Below are positions 4,849-13,110 of a stretch of DNA of 16,151 nucleotides, one piece after another. Numbering within the stretch: the first letter of the stretch is position 1; each line of letters opens with the position of its first letter. The stretch covers positions 1-16,151 of the forward strand of contig URAZ01000058.1 in assembly GCA_900545925.1 (NCBI GenBank). Direction: 5' to 3'. The notes under the pieces were generated by a model. The model made no database searches. It had not been told where the DNA came from and was given only the letters and a program-made list of their open reading frames with translations. Position numbers and translations under genes: made by a program. Source of the DNA: an uncultured Eubacteriales bacterium. Its GTDB lineage: Bacteria; Bacillota; Clostridia; Oscillospirales; Oscillospiraceae.

Positions 4849-6261
4849 ATGATGAAAAACAGCGAAAAGTCCATGGACAAGATCATTGCCCTTTGCAAAA
4901 ACCGCGGCTTTGTTTTTGCAGGCTCCGAAATTTACGGCGGCCTCGCCAACAGCTGGGACTACGGCCCTCTCGGCGTTGAATTCAAGAACAACGTCAAAAA
5001 GGCTTGGATCAAGAAATTCGTGCAGGAAAGCCCGTACAACGTAGGCCTCGACGCGGCCATTATCATGAACCCGCAGACGTGGATCACGACCGGCCATGTG
5101 TCCAGCTTCTCCGATCCGCTGCTCGACTGCAAGGCCTGCAAAGCCCGCCACCGTGCAGACAAGCTGATCGGCGAGGAGCACCATGAGGTCAACGTCGATG
5201 CCATGAGTTTCGATGAGATGGACAAGTTTATTGCCGAGCACGAGGATATCGTCTGCCCCGTCTGCGGCAAGCATGACTTTACCCCCATCCGCAAGTTCAA
5301 TCTGATGTTCAAGACCGCTATCGGCGTGACCGAGGATTCCTCCTCGACCTGCTATCTGCGGCCGGAAACGGCGCAGGGCATCTTCGTGAACTTTGCGAAC
5401 ATCCAGCGAACCACCCGCCGCAAGCTGCCCTTCGGCGTCTGCCAGGTCGGCAAGGCGTTCCGCAACGAGATTACCCCGGGCAACTTCACCTTCCGTACCC
5501 GCGAGTTTGAGCAGATGGAATGCGAATTCTTCTGCAAGCCCGGCACGGACCTCGAATGGTTCGCGTACTGGAAGGACTACTGCGTGAACTGGCTCAAGAG
5601 CCTCGGCATCCGCGAGGAAAACCTGCGCCTGCGCGACCATGAGCCCGCAGAACTGGCTTTCTACTCGAGAGCCACGACCGACATTGAATATGCGTTCCCG
5701 TTCACCGACTGGGGTGAACTCTGGGGCATTGCCGACCGCACCGATTATGACCTCAAGCGCCATCAGGAGGCATCCGGCAAGGATCTGACCTATTTCGATC
5801 AGGAAGCAAACGAGCACTATATCCCCTACGTCATCGAGCCGTCGCTCGGCTGCGACCGCGTGGCGCTGGCGTTCCTGTGCGAAGCGTATGACGAGGAGGT
5901 CATCGACGAGGCAAAGAACGACGTGCGCGTGGTCCTGCACCTGCATCCGGCGCTGGCCCCGTACAAGGCTGCGATTCTGCCGCTGAGCAAGAAATTGGCC
6001 GAGCCTGCAAGAAAGATCTATCAGGATCTGTGCGGCGACTTTATGCTCGACTACGACGACACCGGCTCCATCGGCAAGCGCTATCGCCGCGAGGACGAGA
6101 TCGGCACGCCGTACTGCATCACCGTCGATTTTGCGACCGTCGGCGACGACAAGACCCCGGCGGACAACGCTGTTACCATCCGCGAACGCGACTCTATGGA
6201 GCAGGTTCGCGTTCCCATCAGCGAACTGAAGAACTGGCTGGCCGAGCATACGAAATTCTAA
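4849..6261 (+). CDS. glyQS: Glycyl-tRNA synthetase (class II, single chain)
   Basis: This cytosolic enzyme charges tRNA-Gly with glycine using ATP. The 470-residue product has the dimeric single-chain GlyRS layout. Motif 1 region YGPLGVEFKNNV is at residues 38-49. Paired Cys at 94/97 and 136/139 look like a zinc site. PETAQGIF is at 172-179, motif 2 (FRNEITPGNFTFRTREFEQ) at 204-222, and motif 3 in EPSLGCDRVALAF. An anticodon-binding domain forms the C-terminus (from about RVVLHLHPALAPYK). ATG 4849 is chosen because AGGAGG lies 9 nt upstream (4834-4839); the longer open frame to 4819 runs through the promoter and leader. It is transcribed alone, with its own promoter and a terminator behind it. 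Confidence 0.97.
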   Translation: MMKNSEKSMDKIIALCKNRGFVFAGSEIYGGLANSWDYGPLGVEFKNNVKKAWIKKFVQESPYNVGLDAAIIMNPQTWITTGHVSSFSDPLLDCKACKARHRADKLIGEEHHEVNVDAMSFDEMDKFIAEHEDIVCPVCGKHDFTPIRKFNLMFKTAIGVTEDSSSTCYLRPETAQGIFVNFANIQRTTRRKLPFGVCQVGKAFRNEITPGNFTFRTREFEQMECEFFCKPGTDLEWFAYWKDYCVNWLKSLGIREENLRLRDHEPAELAFYSRATTDIEYAFPFTDWGELWGIADRTDYDLKRHQEASGKDLTYFDQEANEHYIPYVIEPSLGCDRVALAFLCEAYDEEVIDEAKNDVRVVLHLHPALAPYKAAILPLSKKLAEPARKIYQDLCGDFMLDYDDTGSIGKRYRREDEIGTPYCITVDFATVGDDKTPADNAVTIRERDSMEQVRVPISELKNWLAEHTKF

Positions 6262-6266
6262 AAATA

Positions 6267-6291
6267 AAAAGGGGGCCGCACGGCCCCTTTT
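6267..6291 (+). terminator. Terminator of glyQS
   Basis: GGGGCCG/CGGCCCC around a 2-nt centre is flanked by an A run and a short T run (CCCCTTTTCC), starting 6 nt after the glyQS stop. The next gene starts only 29 nt later, so read-through or a promoter inside this stretch is needed for the ACT gene. Confidence 0.85.
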
Positions 6292-6319
6292 CCATATCCG
6301 CGCACAGGAGGAACGACAC

Positions 6320-6589
6320 ATGAAAGCCATTATCACCGTCGTCGGCCCTGACCGGGTCGGCATTATTGCAGAGGTATGCACGCTGCTGGCAGAACTCCAC
6401 ATCAGCGTCGTGGAAATCAGCCAGACCATTATGCAGCGCACGTTTACCATGATTATGCTGGTCGAATGGACGGCTGGCGCGCCGGAATTTGACACGGTGC
6501 AGACCCGCGTCACGGAAAAGGGCGAACAGATGGGCCTGTCCATCCGCATCCAGCGGCAGGACATCTTCACGGCCATGCACACCATCTGA
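6320..6589 (+). CDS. ACT-domain protein (UPF0237 type)
   Basis: The 89 residues form a single ACT domain, beginning MKAIITVVGPDRVGIIAEV with the ligand-loop GPDRVGI. A second half follows (RTFTMIMLVEW and QMGLSIRIQRQDIF). ACT domains bind small ligands, often amino acids, and regulate partners. This stand-alone type is usually found directly upstream of a UPF0210 gene, as here, with 15 bp between. AGGAGG lies 8 nt before the ATG. It probably works with the next protein; its ligand is not known. Confidence 0.9.
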   Translation: MKAIITVVGPDRVGIIAEVCTLLAELHISVVEISQTIMQRTFTMIMLVEWTAGAPEFDTVQTRVTEKGEQMGLSIRIQRQDIFTAMHTI

Positions 6590-6604
6590 CGGAGGGGATA
6601 GACC

Positions 6605-7963
6605 ATGCTGAACCATTCCGATATCATGTCCACGGTCGATATGATCGACCATCAGCATCTGGACATCCGCACCATTACCATGGGCATTTCGCTTCTGGAC
6701 TGTGCAGACCCGAACCCGGAGGCCTGCGCCCGGAAAATTCATGACAAGATCTGCCGGCAGGCAGAGCATCTGGTCACGACGGGCTGCCAGATCGAGCGGG
6801 AACTCGGCATTCCCATCGTCAATAAACGCATTTCCGTTACGCCCATCGCGCTGGTCGCAAGTGCGTGCGAGACGGAGGATTTTGTTCCGTTTGCCAAGGC
6901 GATGGACAGCGCCGCAAAGACCTGCGGCGTGGATTTCATCGGAGGCTTCTCCGCTCTTGTGCAAAAGGGCATGGCCTCCGGCGACCGTCGGCTGATCGCT
7001 GCCATCCCGCAGGCGCTGGCCGAGACAGACCTTGTCTGCTCGAGTGTCAACGTTGCCACAACGAAAGCGGGTATTAACATGGACGCGGTGCGGCTCATGG
7101 GACAGGCAATCAAAAAGACGGCTGAACTGACGAAGGAACGCGATGGCCTTGGCTGTGCGAAGCTTGTCGTATTCTGCAACGCGGTTGAGGATAACCCGTT
7201 TATGGCAGGCGCGTTCCACGGCGTGGGTGAGGCCGATGCAGTTGTAAGCGTCGGTGTATCCGGGCCGGGCGTAGTGTACCACGCGCTGCAGAGTGTGAAG
7301 GGCCGGCCCTTCGGCGAGGTAGCCGAGTGCATCAAAAAAACGGCCTTCCGCATCACGCGCATGGGCCAGCTGGTGGCGCAGGAGGCGTCCCGGCGGCTGG
7401 GCGTGCCGTTCGGTGTTGTTGATTTGTCCCTCGCGCCGACGCCCGCTGTGGGCGACAGCGTAGCGCGCATTCTGGAGGAAATGGGACTTGAGACGTGCGG
7501 GACGCACGGAACGACGGCGGCTCTGGCGCTTTTAAATGATGCGGTCAAAAAAGGCGGCCTGATGGCCTCCGGTTCCGTCGGCGGGCTGTCCGGTGCGTTT
7601 ATCCCGGTGTCTGAGGACGAGGGGATGATTGCTGCGGCCAGAAGCGGCGTTCTGACGCTTGACAAGCTGGAGGCCATGACGTGCGTATGCTCGGTGGGCC
7701 TTGACATGATTGCCGTTCCCGGCGACACGAGCGCGGAGACGATCTCCGCCATCATCGCGGACGAAGCCGCCGTTGGCATGGTCAATTCCAAGACGACCGC
7801 CGTGCGCCTCATTCCGGCTCCGGGCAAGACAGTTGGAGACGAAGTCTCCTTCGGCGGCCTGCTCGGCGCGGCACCCATCATGCCGGTGCACGCGGAATCC
7901 TCTGCGGACTTTATCGCCCGCGGCGGGAGAATCCCGGCTCCGATGCAGAGCCTGAAGAACTGA
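6605..7963 (+). CDS. UPF0210 (DUF711, PFL) family protein
   Basis: The 452-residue soluble protein fits the UPF0210 family in length and motifs. It has the N-terminal DIRTITMGISLLDC, GVDFIGGFSALVQKG, SSVNVATTKAGINMDAV, CAKLVVFCNAVEDNPFMAGA and the late GLLGAAPIMPV. The family has no settled function to my knowledge; proteins of this group have a fold with glycyl-radical-enzyme resemblance. GGAGGGG lies about 7 nt before ATG 6605. It forms an operon with the ACT-domain gene, which suggests regulation by or complex formation with that protein. Confidence 0.92.
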   Translation: MLNHSDIMSTVDMIDHQHLDIRTITMGISLLDCADPNPEACARKIHDKICRQAEHLVTTGCQIERELGIPIVNKRISVTPIALVASACETEDFVPFAKAMDSAAKTCGVDFIGGFSALVQKGMASGDRRLIAAIPQALAETDLVCSSVNVATTKAGINMDAVRLMGQAIKKTAELTKERDGLGCAKLVVFCNAVEDNPFMAGAFHGVGEADAVVSVGVSGPGVVYHALQSVKGRPFGEVAECIKKTAFRITRMGQLVAQEASRRLGVPFGVVDLSLAPTPAVGDSVARILEEMGLETCGTHGTTAALALLNDAVKKGGLMASGSVGGLSGAFIPVSEDEGMIAAARSGVLTLDKLEAMTCVCSVGLDMIAVPGDTSAETISAIIADEAAVGMVNSKTTAVRLIPAPGKTVGDEVSFGGLLGAAPIMPVHAESSADFIARGGRIPAPMQSLKN

Positions 7964-8003
7964 GCAGAGGCGGCTGTTTTACGGAAGGCGCTCTGTTTTG
8001 TGA

Positions 8004-8182
8004 GTAGGGGCCGATGCCCACCCAGCCCGGCAGAATGTGCCGTTTTTGCGGTAATCTTCGGCGAATTCAGAACTTCCCGTTGGGCAGACGACTCTGTCCG
8101 CCCGGCAGAATGTGCTGTTTTTACGGGAGTCTTTGGCGAATTCGTAACTTCCCAATGGGTCGATGTGGGCATCGACCCCTAC
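8004..8182. mobile_element. MITE-like non-coding element with 18-bp inverted ends
   Basis: The left end GTAGGGGCCGATGCCCAC (8004-8021) and the right end GTGGGCATCGACCCCTAC (8165-8182) are inverted repeats with one mismatch. They bracket about 180 bp holding two diverged direct copies. No gene is inside. The size, inverted ends and intergenic location fit a non-autonomous repeat element of Clostridia. I see no clear target duplication. Confidence 0.6.
8025..8161. repeat. Two diverged tandem copies of a 62-bp unit (period 75)
   Basis: Copies at 8025-8086 and 8100-8161 share GCCCGGCAGAATGTGC at the start, GGCGAATTC in the middle and AACTTCCC later, with about 51 of 62 positions equal. They lie within the inverted-repeat element. 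Confidence 0.85.
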
Positions 8183-8199
8183 AGGGGCAACACTTAATA

Positions 8200-8246
8200 A
8201 ATCCCCGCTTGCTTCACTGGGGTTTTCAGCGAAGCAAGCGGGGATT
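8200..8246. terminator. Bidirectional terminator between UPF0210 and cysteine desulfurase genes
   Basis: AATCCCCGCTTGCTTC (8200-8215) pairs perfectly over 16 bp with 8231-8246, and an inner CTG/CAG pair tightens the loop. It lies between convergent genes, 10 bp past the desulfurase stop. T runs are weak on both sides. Confidence 0.75.
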
Positions 8247-8256
8247 CGTGTCATTT

Positions 8257-9375
8257 TCAGCCCTTCAGCGTCTGCTTTGCGTGCAGCAGCGCGTGATAGA
8301 GCGCGTCAACGTCGGCTTCCGTGTTGTCACGGGAGAACGAGACGCGGATGGAGCCGTCGATGACGGCGGGGGACAGGTGCATGGCCTCAAGCACATGGCT
8401 CCGGTGGCCCTTGGAGCAGGCGGAGCCTGCTGAGACATAAATGCCGTCCGACTGCAGGCAGTTGATGATGCCCTGTGAGCGAAGGCCGGGCAGGGACAGA
8501 TTGACGATGTGCGGCGCGGTCTGGCTGCCGATCAGAACAAGGCCGTCGATGCCGGACAGCTTTTCCCGGGCCAGATCGCGCAGCTGCGCCATGCGCGCGA
8601 TGTCTGCTTTCGCATCCGTATCGGCACAGGCTGCGCCGAAGCCGCAGATGCCGGGCATGTTTTCCGTGCCGGAGCGGTAGTTGCTCTCCTGTCCGCCACC
8701 GTTTAAGAAGGCGGGGAGGGGAAGGCCGGGACGGATATATAACGCGCCCGTGCCCTTTGCAGCATGAATTTTGTGCGCGGAGACGGAGATCATATCCGCT
8801 CCGAGCGCCTTTGCCCGAAACGGGACCTTCAGAAAGCCCTGTACCGCGTCGGTATGGAACAGCGCCAGCGGCGCGGCGCGGCGCGTGGCCTTTACCATGT
8901 CGGCAATCGGCATGACTGCGCCCGTCTCGTTGTTGACCATCATGACGGAAACGAGAATGGTATCGGGGCGGAGGGCCTTTTTCAGTTCCTCGACTGTAAT
9001 ATTGCCGTCGTGGTCAGGCTGCAAATATGTGACCTCGAAGCCCTTTGCTTCCAGCTTCTGCATGGGGTGCAGGACAGCGTGGTGCTCCACGGCGGTCGTG
9101 ATGATGTGGCGGCCGCGCTTGCCGAGACGTTCAGCGGCTGAAAGGATGGCCCAGTTGTCGGCCTCTGTGCCGCCGGAGGTGAAAAACACCCGGTCCGGCT
9201 CCGCGCCGAGGGCGGCGGCGACCGCCTGCCGCGCCTGCCGCAGACGGTGGGCGGCATCAATACCGAGGGCGTAGACGGACGACGGATTGCCCCAGCAGTC
9301 CGTGAGCGCCTCTGTCATGGCCCGCACGCAGGCGGGACAGGGGCGCGTGGTGGCGGAATTATCGAGATAGATCAT
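8257..9375 (-). CDS. Cysteine desulfurase (NifS/IscS family)
   Basis: This PLP enzyme turns cysteine into alanine and an enzyme-bound persulfide for Fe-S clusters or thio-modified tRNA. The 372 residues begin MIYLDNSATT, a typical family start. Key residues: AVEHHAVL with His99, SAHKIHAAKG with the PLP lysine at 202, GGGQESNYRSGTENMPG from 227, and SAGSACSKG with the persulfide Cys at 320. ATG 9375 is chosen because homology begins there. The open frame to 9480 runs into mnmE coding sequence, and a weak AGG lies 8 nt before the ATG. It follows mnmE by 22 bp in the same operon, consistent with sulfur supply for tRNA modification. No iscU or mnmA is adjacent in the window. Confidence 0.93.
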   Translation of the reverse strand: MIYLDNSATTRPCPACVRAMTEALTDCWGNPSSVYALGIDAAHRLRQARQAVAAALGAEPDRVFFTSGGTEADNWAILSAAERLGKRGRHIITTAVEHHAVLHPMQKLEAKGFEVTYLQPDHDGNITVEELKKALRPDTILVSVMMVNNETGAVMPIADMVKATRRAAPLALFHTDAVQGFLKVPFRAKALGADMISVSAHKIHAAKGTGALYIRPGLPLPAFLNGGGQESNYRSGTENMPGICGFGAACADTDAKADIARMAQLRDLAREKLSGIDGLVLIGSQTAPHIVNLSLPGLRSQGIINCLQSDGIYVSAGSACSKGHRSHVLEAMHLSPAVIDGSIRVSFSRDNTEADVDALYHALLHAKQTLKG

Positions 9376-9397
9376 AGTAAAACCTGATTTCTGTGGT

Positions 9398-10759
9398 TTA
9401 TTTTCCAACGCAGAACCGCTCAAAAATGCGGTTTGTGATATCCTCGCGCATCGTCCGGCCCGTGACCTCGCCGAGCGCATCCATCGCCGATTCCAGATCG
9501 ACCAGCACCGCGTCGGGCGTCATACCCGCACGCAGGCTCTGCACGGCGGAATCGACGGATTTTTTTGCGCGCAGAATGGCGCCGGCCTGCCGCGCGTTCG
9601 TCAGAAGCGAACCGTCACACGGCGTATCGTCCGGGAAGAGCATATCAAACGCCTGCTCCAGCAGATCAAAGCCCGTGCCGTCCTTGCAGGAGATGGGGAC
9701 AATGTACGCAAACGGCAGATCGGACGGTTCGATCACGGCAGCCAGATCCTGTTTGTTCAAAATCGCAACGGCTTCCGGCGCTTCGAGCGCCGCGCCCATC
9801 GCGCGGCGATCCTCTTCCGTCATAGGCTTGGAATCATCAAGGACATACAGCGCTACATCGCAGTCCTTCGCGGCTTCCATCGAGCGGTCAACGCCGATTT
9901 TTTCGATCACATCCTGCGTGTCGCGGATACCTGCGGTATCAACCAGACGGACAAGGTGCCGCCCGAGTGTGACGGTCTGCTCGACCGTGTCGCGCGTCGT
10001 GCCGGGAATGTCGGTGACGATCACGCGGTCAAAGCCGGACAGGCGGTTAAGAAGGCTGGATTTTCCGGCGTTTGGACTGCCCAGAATGACCGCCTTGATT
10101 CCGGACTGCACCATCCGGCCGCGACGACAGGAGGAAAGCAGTGCGGTAAGCTGACGGCTGCTTTCTGTCAGAGACGCTTCATAGCCGGAGAGCGTGAAGG
10201 GGTCGATATCCTCGTCGGGGTAATCGAGCACGGCGTGGAAATGCGCGCACAGATCGACCCAGCCGTCGTAGATCGGGTCGATCTTTTTGCGGATCGCACC
10301 TGCAACTTGTCCGGCGGCGTTTGCCGCCGCGTCGGCTGTCTCGGCGTCGATGAGATCGATCACGGCTTCGGCCTGCGTCAAATCCATCTGGCCGTTCAAA
10401 AACGCGCGGCGCGTGAATTCACCGGGCCGCGCCTGCCGGAAGCCTGCGGCGAACAACGCTTCGAGCCCGGCGGTCAGTGCTGCGGGGGAGCCGTGGCACT
10501 GAATTTCGGCGGTATCCTCGCCGGTGTAGGAATGCGGGGCGCGGGAGATGAATGCCATGCAGTGGTCGATGGGCCGTCCCTGTGCGTCAAAGAGCGTGCC
10601 GAGCGCAAGCTTGCGGTCGGAGAGGGAAGAAAGCGGCCTGCCGGAGTTCAGCCGGAAGACCTGTTCCGCGGCCTCAATGCACCCGTCGCCGGATAGACGC
10701 AGAACGCCGATGCCCGTGCGGGCGTGGCCCGTGGCAATGGCGGCAATTTTATCAGACAT
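9398..10759 (-). CDS. mnmE: tRNA modification GTPase MnmE
   Basis: With MnmG, MnmE makes the 5-(carboxymethyl)aminomethyl group on wobble uridine of certain tRNAs. The 453-residue product has an N-terminal folate-binding domain (HGSPAALTAGLEAL, PGEFTRRAFLNGQMDLTQAE). The G domain sits in a helical domain: GSPNAGKS at 227-234, TDIPGTTRD at 249-257, DTAGIR at 274-279 and NKQD at 335-338. The catalytic C-terminal FCVGK matches the family's C(I/L/V)GK end, with Cys450. AGGAGG lies 5 nt before ATG 10759. It is 9 bp downstream of the alr-like gene. mnmG is not within the window, unlike many Firmicutes where mnmE and mnmG are near. Confidence 0.97.
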   Translation of the reverse strand: MSDKIAAIATGHARTGIGVLRLSGDGCIEAAEQVFRLNSGRPLSSLSDRKLALGTLFDAQGRPIDHCMAFISRAPHSYTGEDTAEIQCHGSPAALTAGLEALFAAGFRQARPGEFTRRAFLNGQMDLTQAEAVIDLIDAETADAAANAAGQVAGAIRKKIDPIYDGWVDLCAHFHAVLDYPDEDIDPFTLSGYEASLTESSRQLTALLSSCRRGRMVQSGIKAVILGSPNAGKSSLLNRLSGFDRVIVTDIPGTTRDTVEQTVTLGRHLVRLVDTAGIRDTQDVIEKIGVDRSMEAAKDCDVALYVLDDSKPMTEEDRRAMGAALEAPEAVAILNKQDLAAVIEPSDLPFAYIVPISCKDGTGFDLLEQAFDMLFPDDTPCDGSLLTNARQAGAILRAKKSVDSAVQSLRAGMTPDAVLVDLESAMDALGEVTGRTMREDITNRIFERFCVGK

Positions 10760-10768
10760 GGTTCCTCC

Positions 10769-11860
10769 TTACCGGTAGACGACTTCAATACCCTTGAGCA
10801 GCAGCGGCTTGATATCGAAGATCGCTGTGTCGCCGACCGCGCATTGGAGTTTCGTCACGTCCACACAGGTGTGCAGCATGCCGATATGGCCCAGTACGCG
10901 GCACTTTTTCCCGTTTACCGTCACATAAAGATGCTTCTTAAAAATCATCTGCTTCAGATTCCGCAGAATGCCGCGCAGACAGTCGCGGAAACGGAACAGA
11001 TCGTTTCCCATCTCCACGCCGAACCCGTGGTACCAGCCCACGGAAAAAACGGCCACGCGAGTGGGTTTTTTCGCTGTCCAGCCCGCGCCGTAGCCGCAGC
11101 TGTGGCCCTTCGGAAGCCAACGGAGTTCTTCCACCGTTGCCTGACACTCGCCGATGCGGACAAGACCCCAATTTCCGCGCACAGACACACGCCCCAGGAT
11201 GGCCGAGCCTACGCGCACGCCGTCCATCGCGTATTCGGGGTATTTCAGAAGCCCGGCGGAGTTCAGCATATGCGCCATGCCGGTGTCGCAGCCCTCGGCG
11301 TGCAGCTTGTCCAGAACGCCCTGAAACGCCTCGGCCTGCGCGATGGTTGCTTTCTGATTGCAGAATGCAGAGTGCAGATGGGTATAGATGCCGGTCACAT
11401 GCAGGCCGGGCATGTATTTGAAGATCGGCAGCAGCTGATCCAATTCGTCCGGCAGAAAGCCGTAGCGGCCCATGCCGGTGTCGATCTTGATGTGCACCTG
11501 CGCCTGCATGCCAAGTTTTTCTGCTACGCCGTTCAGGACTGCCGCGTCATTCTGGCTCGAAACGGTCAGAATCGCGCCGAGGTTCAGCAGCTGCGTCAAC
11601 TCGTCCGCGTCGGCGGTCGGGCGGAGCATCAGAATGTCACAATCCTGAAACCCGCCCGCGCGCAGACGGCTGACCTCGGAAAGTTCCGTCACGGCGAAGT
11701 GCGTGACACTTGCTTCCCGGCAGATCGCGGCCATCTGGACAAGGCCCAGGCCATAGCCGTCTCCCTTTAAAACGGCCCAGAGAACCGCGCTGCCTGCACG
11801 CTCCTTTAAAATTTGCAGATTGCTCCGCACGGCGGCGGAATCGACGACATACGCTTTCAT
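10769..11860 (-). CDS. alr: Alanine racemase-family PLP protein (divergent)
   Basis: The 363 residues have the fold-type III racemase plan. The PLP lysine is Lys32 in AVLKGDGYG (usual form VKADAYGHG). KIDTGMGRYGF is at about 125-135, THLHSA at 160, VRVGSAILG at about 215, GYGAGW near 256, and a final VDVT segment. The family makes D-alanine for the cell wall. Odd point: where alanine racemases have VGYADGY with the catalytic Tyr, this protein has VGWYHGF (Trp276, Tyr277), and MDQ before VDVT is replaced by MLH. It may use the shifted Tyr, act on another amino acid, or belong to a divergent subgroup. AGGAGG lies 7 nt before ATG 11860. Placed just after a FemAB-like gene, it fits peptidoglycan precursor work. 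Confidence 0.85.
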   Translation of the reverse strand: MKAYVVDSAAVRSNLQILKERAGSAVLWAVLKGDGYGLGLVQMAAICREASVTHFAVTELSEVSRLRAGGFQDCDILMLRPTADADELTQLLNLGAILTVSSQNDAAVLNGVAEKLGMQAQVHIKIDTGMGRYGFLPDELDQLLPIFKYMPGLHVTGIYTHLHSAFCNQKATIAQAEAFQGVLDKLHAEGCDTGMAHMLNSAGLLKYPEYAMDGVRVGSAILGRVSVRGNWGLVRIGECQATVEELRWLPKGHSCGYGAGWTAKKPTRVAVFSVGWYHGFGVEMGNDLFRFRDCLRGILRNLKQMIFKKHLYVTVNGKKCRVLGHIGMLHTCVDVTKLQCAVGDTAIFDIKPLLLKGIEVVYR

Positions 11861-11875
11861 GCTGCGCCTCCTGCG

Positions 11876-12943
11876 TTATTTCTTATCGCGGTTTTTGATG
11901 AGATAGACGGCCTTGCGCACATCCTTGAAGACCGACGTGCCGTGCTCCACAGCCCAGTAAATGACCGGCGAGAGCACCAGATCCTCTTCGCCGACAAACT
12001 CGGTGAAGTCTCCGCCGAAGCCCTGCTTGAAGCGGAACAGGCCGTAGAGCGGGTTATCCTCGGACACATTGCCGGATACGCCGCGGAAATCGTAGATGCG
12101 GCAGCCGGTTTCCACGGCCCACTGGATCATGCGCCACTGCAGCAGATAGTTGGGCATCAGATTGCGGTGCTCGTTGCTGGACGCGCCATAGAGATACCAG
12201 ACCTTGTCGCCGTAGTGAATGGCAAGCGTGCCCGCGATGGGGGTTCCATCGGGGTCGAACGCCATGTAGAGCCGCGCGTGCTCGCCGAGATTGTCGAGCA
12301 TGTTTGCAAAATACTCGGGCTGGCGCGTGACGAAGCCGTCGCGCACGCCGGTCGTCAGCATGAGATCGGCGAACGCCGGAACCATTTCCTTGCCGCAGAT
12401 CTGTACGGTCACGCCCTTGCGCTCGGCCAGCCGGATGTTATAACGCCACTTCTGGTGGAAGGAGGCCATGAGTTCCTCCTCTGTTTTACCCTCGACATTC
12501 AGGCGGAAGACATAGCGCGGCTGGATGGCCTCAAAATTCTTCCCGCCCTCCTTGCACCGGAAGCCGAACGACTGCATGAGCGCGGCGAATGCCGTGTTGC
12601 TCGACGGCACGTCCGGGTCGAGCTTGATAACATATGATTTATATTTTTTCGCCAGCGCCTTCGCGCCCTCCAGCAGCTGGGCAAACGTCTCGCGGTCGTC
12701 CAGATCGCAGACCGGGCCGCGGCAGCCGTACATCAGCGTCCGGCCGATGCCGGGAACTCTGCGGGTCATCAGGGCCAGCGAGCCTTTGATTTTTCCGTCC
12801 TCGCCGCGCACAGCGACGGCGTCCCACGTCCACATGGGCTTCTGTTTGGCCCAGAGGCTGCTCTGCGCAAAATGGCCCTTCGGATGACTCTGTAAAAACG
12901 CCTCGTATTCTGCAAGCGTCTTGTCGGTGATCAATTCATACAT
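11876..12943 (-). CDS. FemAB-family peptidoglycan bridge aminoacyltransferase
   Basis: This 355-residue protein matches the FemX/FemA/MurM family. These enzymes add amino acids from aminoacyl-tRNA to the peptide stem of lipid II, at the cytoplasmic membrane face. Typical stretches: FAQSSLWAKQK near residue 25, YGCRGPVCDLDD at about 72, FHQKWRYNIRLAERKGV near 160, AGTLAIHYGDKVWYLYGASS about 240, and PNYLLQWRMIQWAVETGC followed by YDFRGVSG and GLFRFKQGFGG. It consists of two GNAT-like halves. A GGAGATG site precedes ATG 12943. It is the first gene of the minus-strand cluster (alr-like, mnmE, desulfurase), 15 bp before the alr-like gene. Which amino acid it transfers cannot be told. Confidence 0.92.
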   Translation of the reverse strand: MYELITDKTLAEYEAFLQSHPKGHFAQSSLWAKQKPMWTWDAVAVRGEDGKIKGSLALMTRRVPGIGRTLMYGCRGPVCDLDDRETFAQLLEGAKALAKKYKSYVIKLDPDVPSSNTAFAALMQSFGFRCKEGGKNFEAIQPRYVFRLNVEGKTEEELMASFHQKWRYNIRLAERKGVTVQICGKEMVPAFADLMLTTGVRDGFVTRQPEYFANMLDNLGEHARLYMAFDPDGTPIAGTLAIHYGDKVWYLYGASSNEHRNLMPNYLLQWRMIQWAVETGCRIYDFRGVSGNVSEDNPLYGLFRFKQGFGGDFTEFVGEEDLVLSPVIYWAVEHGTSVFKDVRKAVYLIKNRDKK

Positions 12944-13110
12944 GGCGGTACATCTCCAGATACATATTATATATGTGTGATTTCAAATCGCTTTCGCTAT
13001 AGTCTACCACAAACAGACGGGATATGCAAACCTGCGGTGCGGAAAACAGGTATACTTTTCTGCATTTGCGGAAAAATGACAGAAGAATCATCCACACAGG
13101 AGGCAAAACG

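Noticed and set aside
4684..6633. Very long minus-strand open frame upstream of the DUF3810-like gene
   Set aside because: It is antisense to glyQS and the ACT gene, whose motifs are clear, and contains no recognisable domains. High GC leaves antisense frames open.
8004..8182. CRISPR array
   Set aside because: Only two diverged copies of 62 bp with 13 bp between; no regular short repeats or cas genes.
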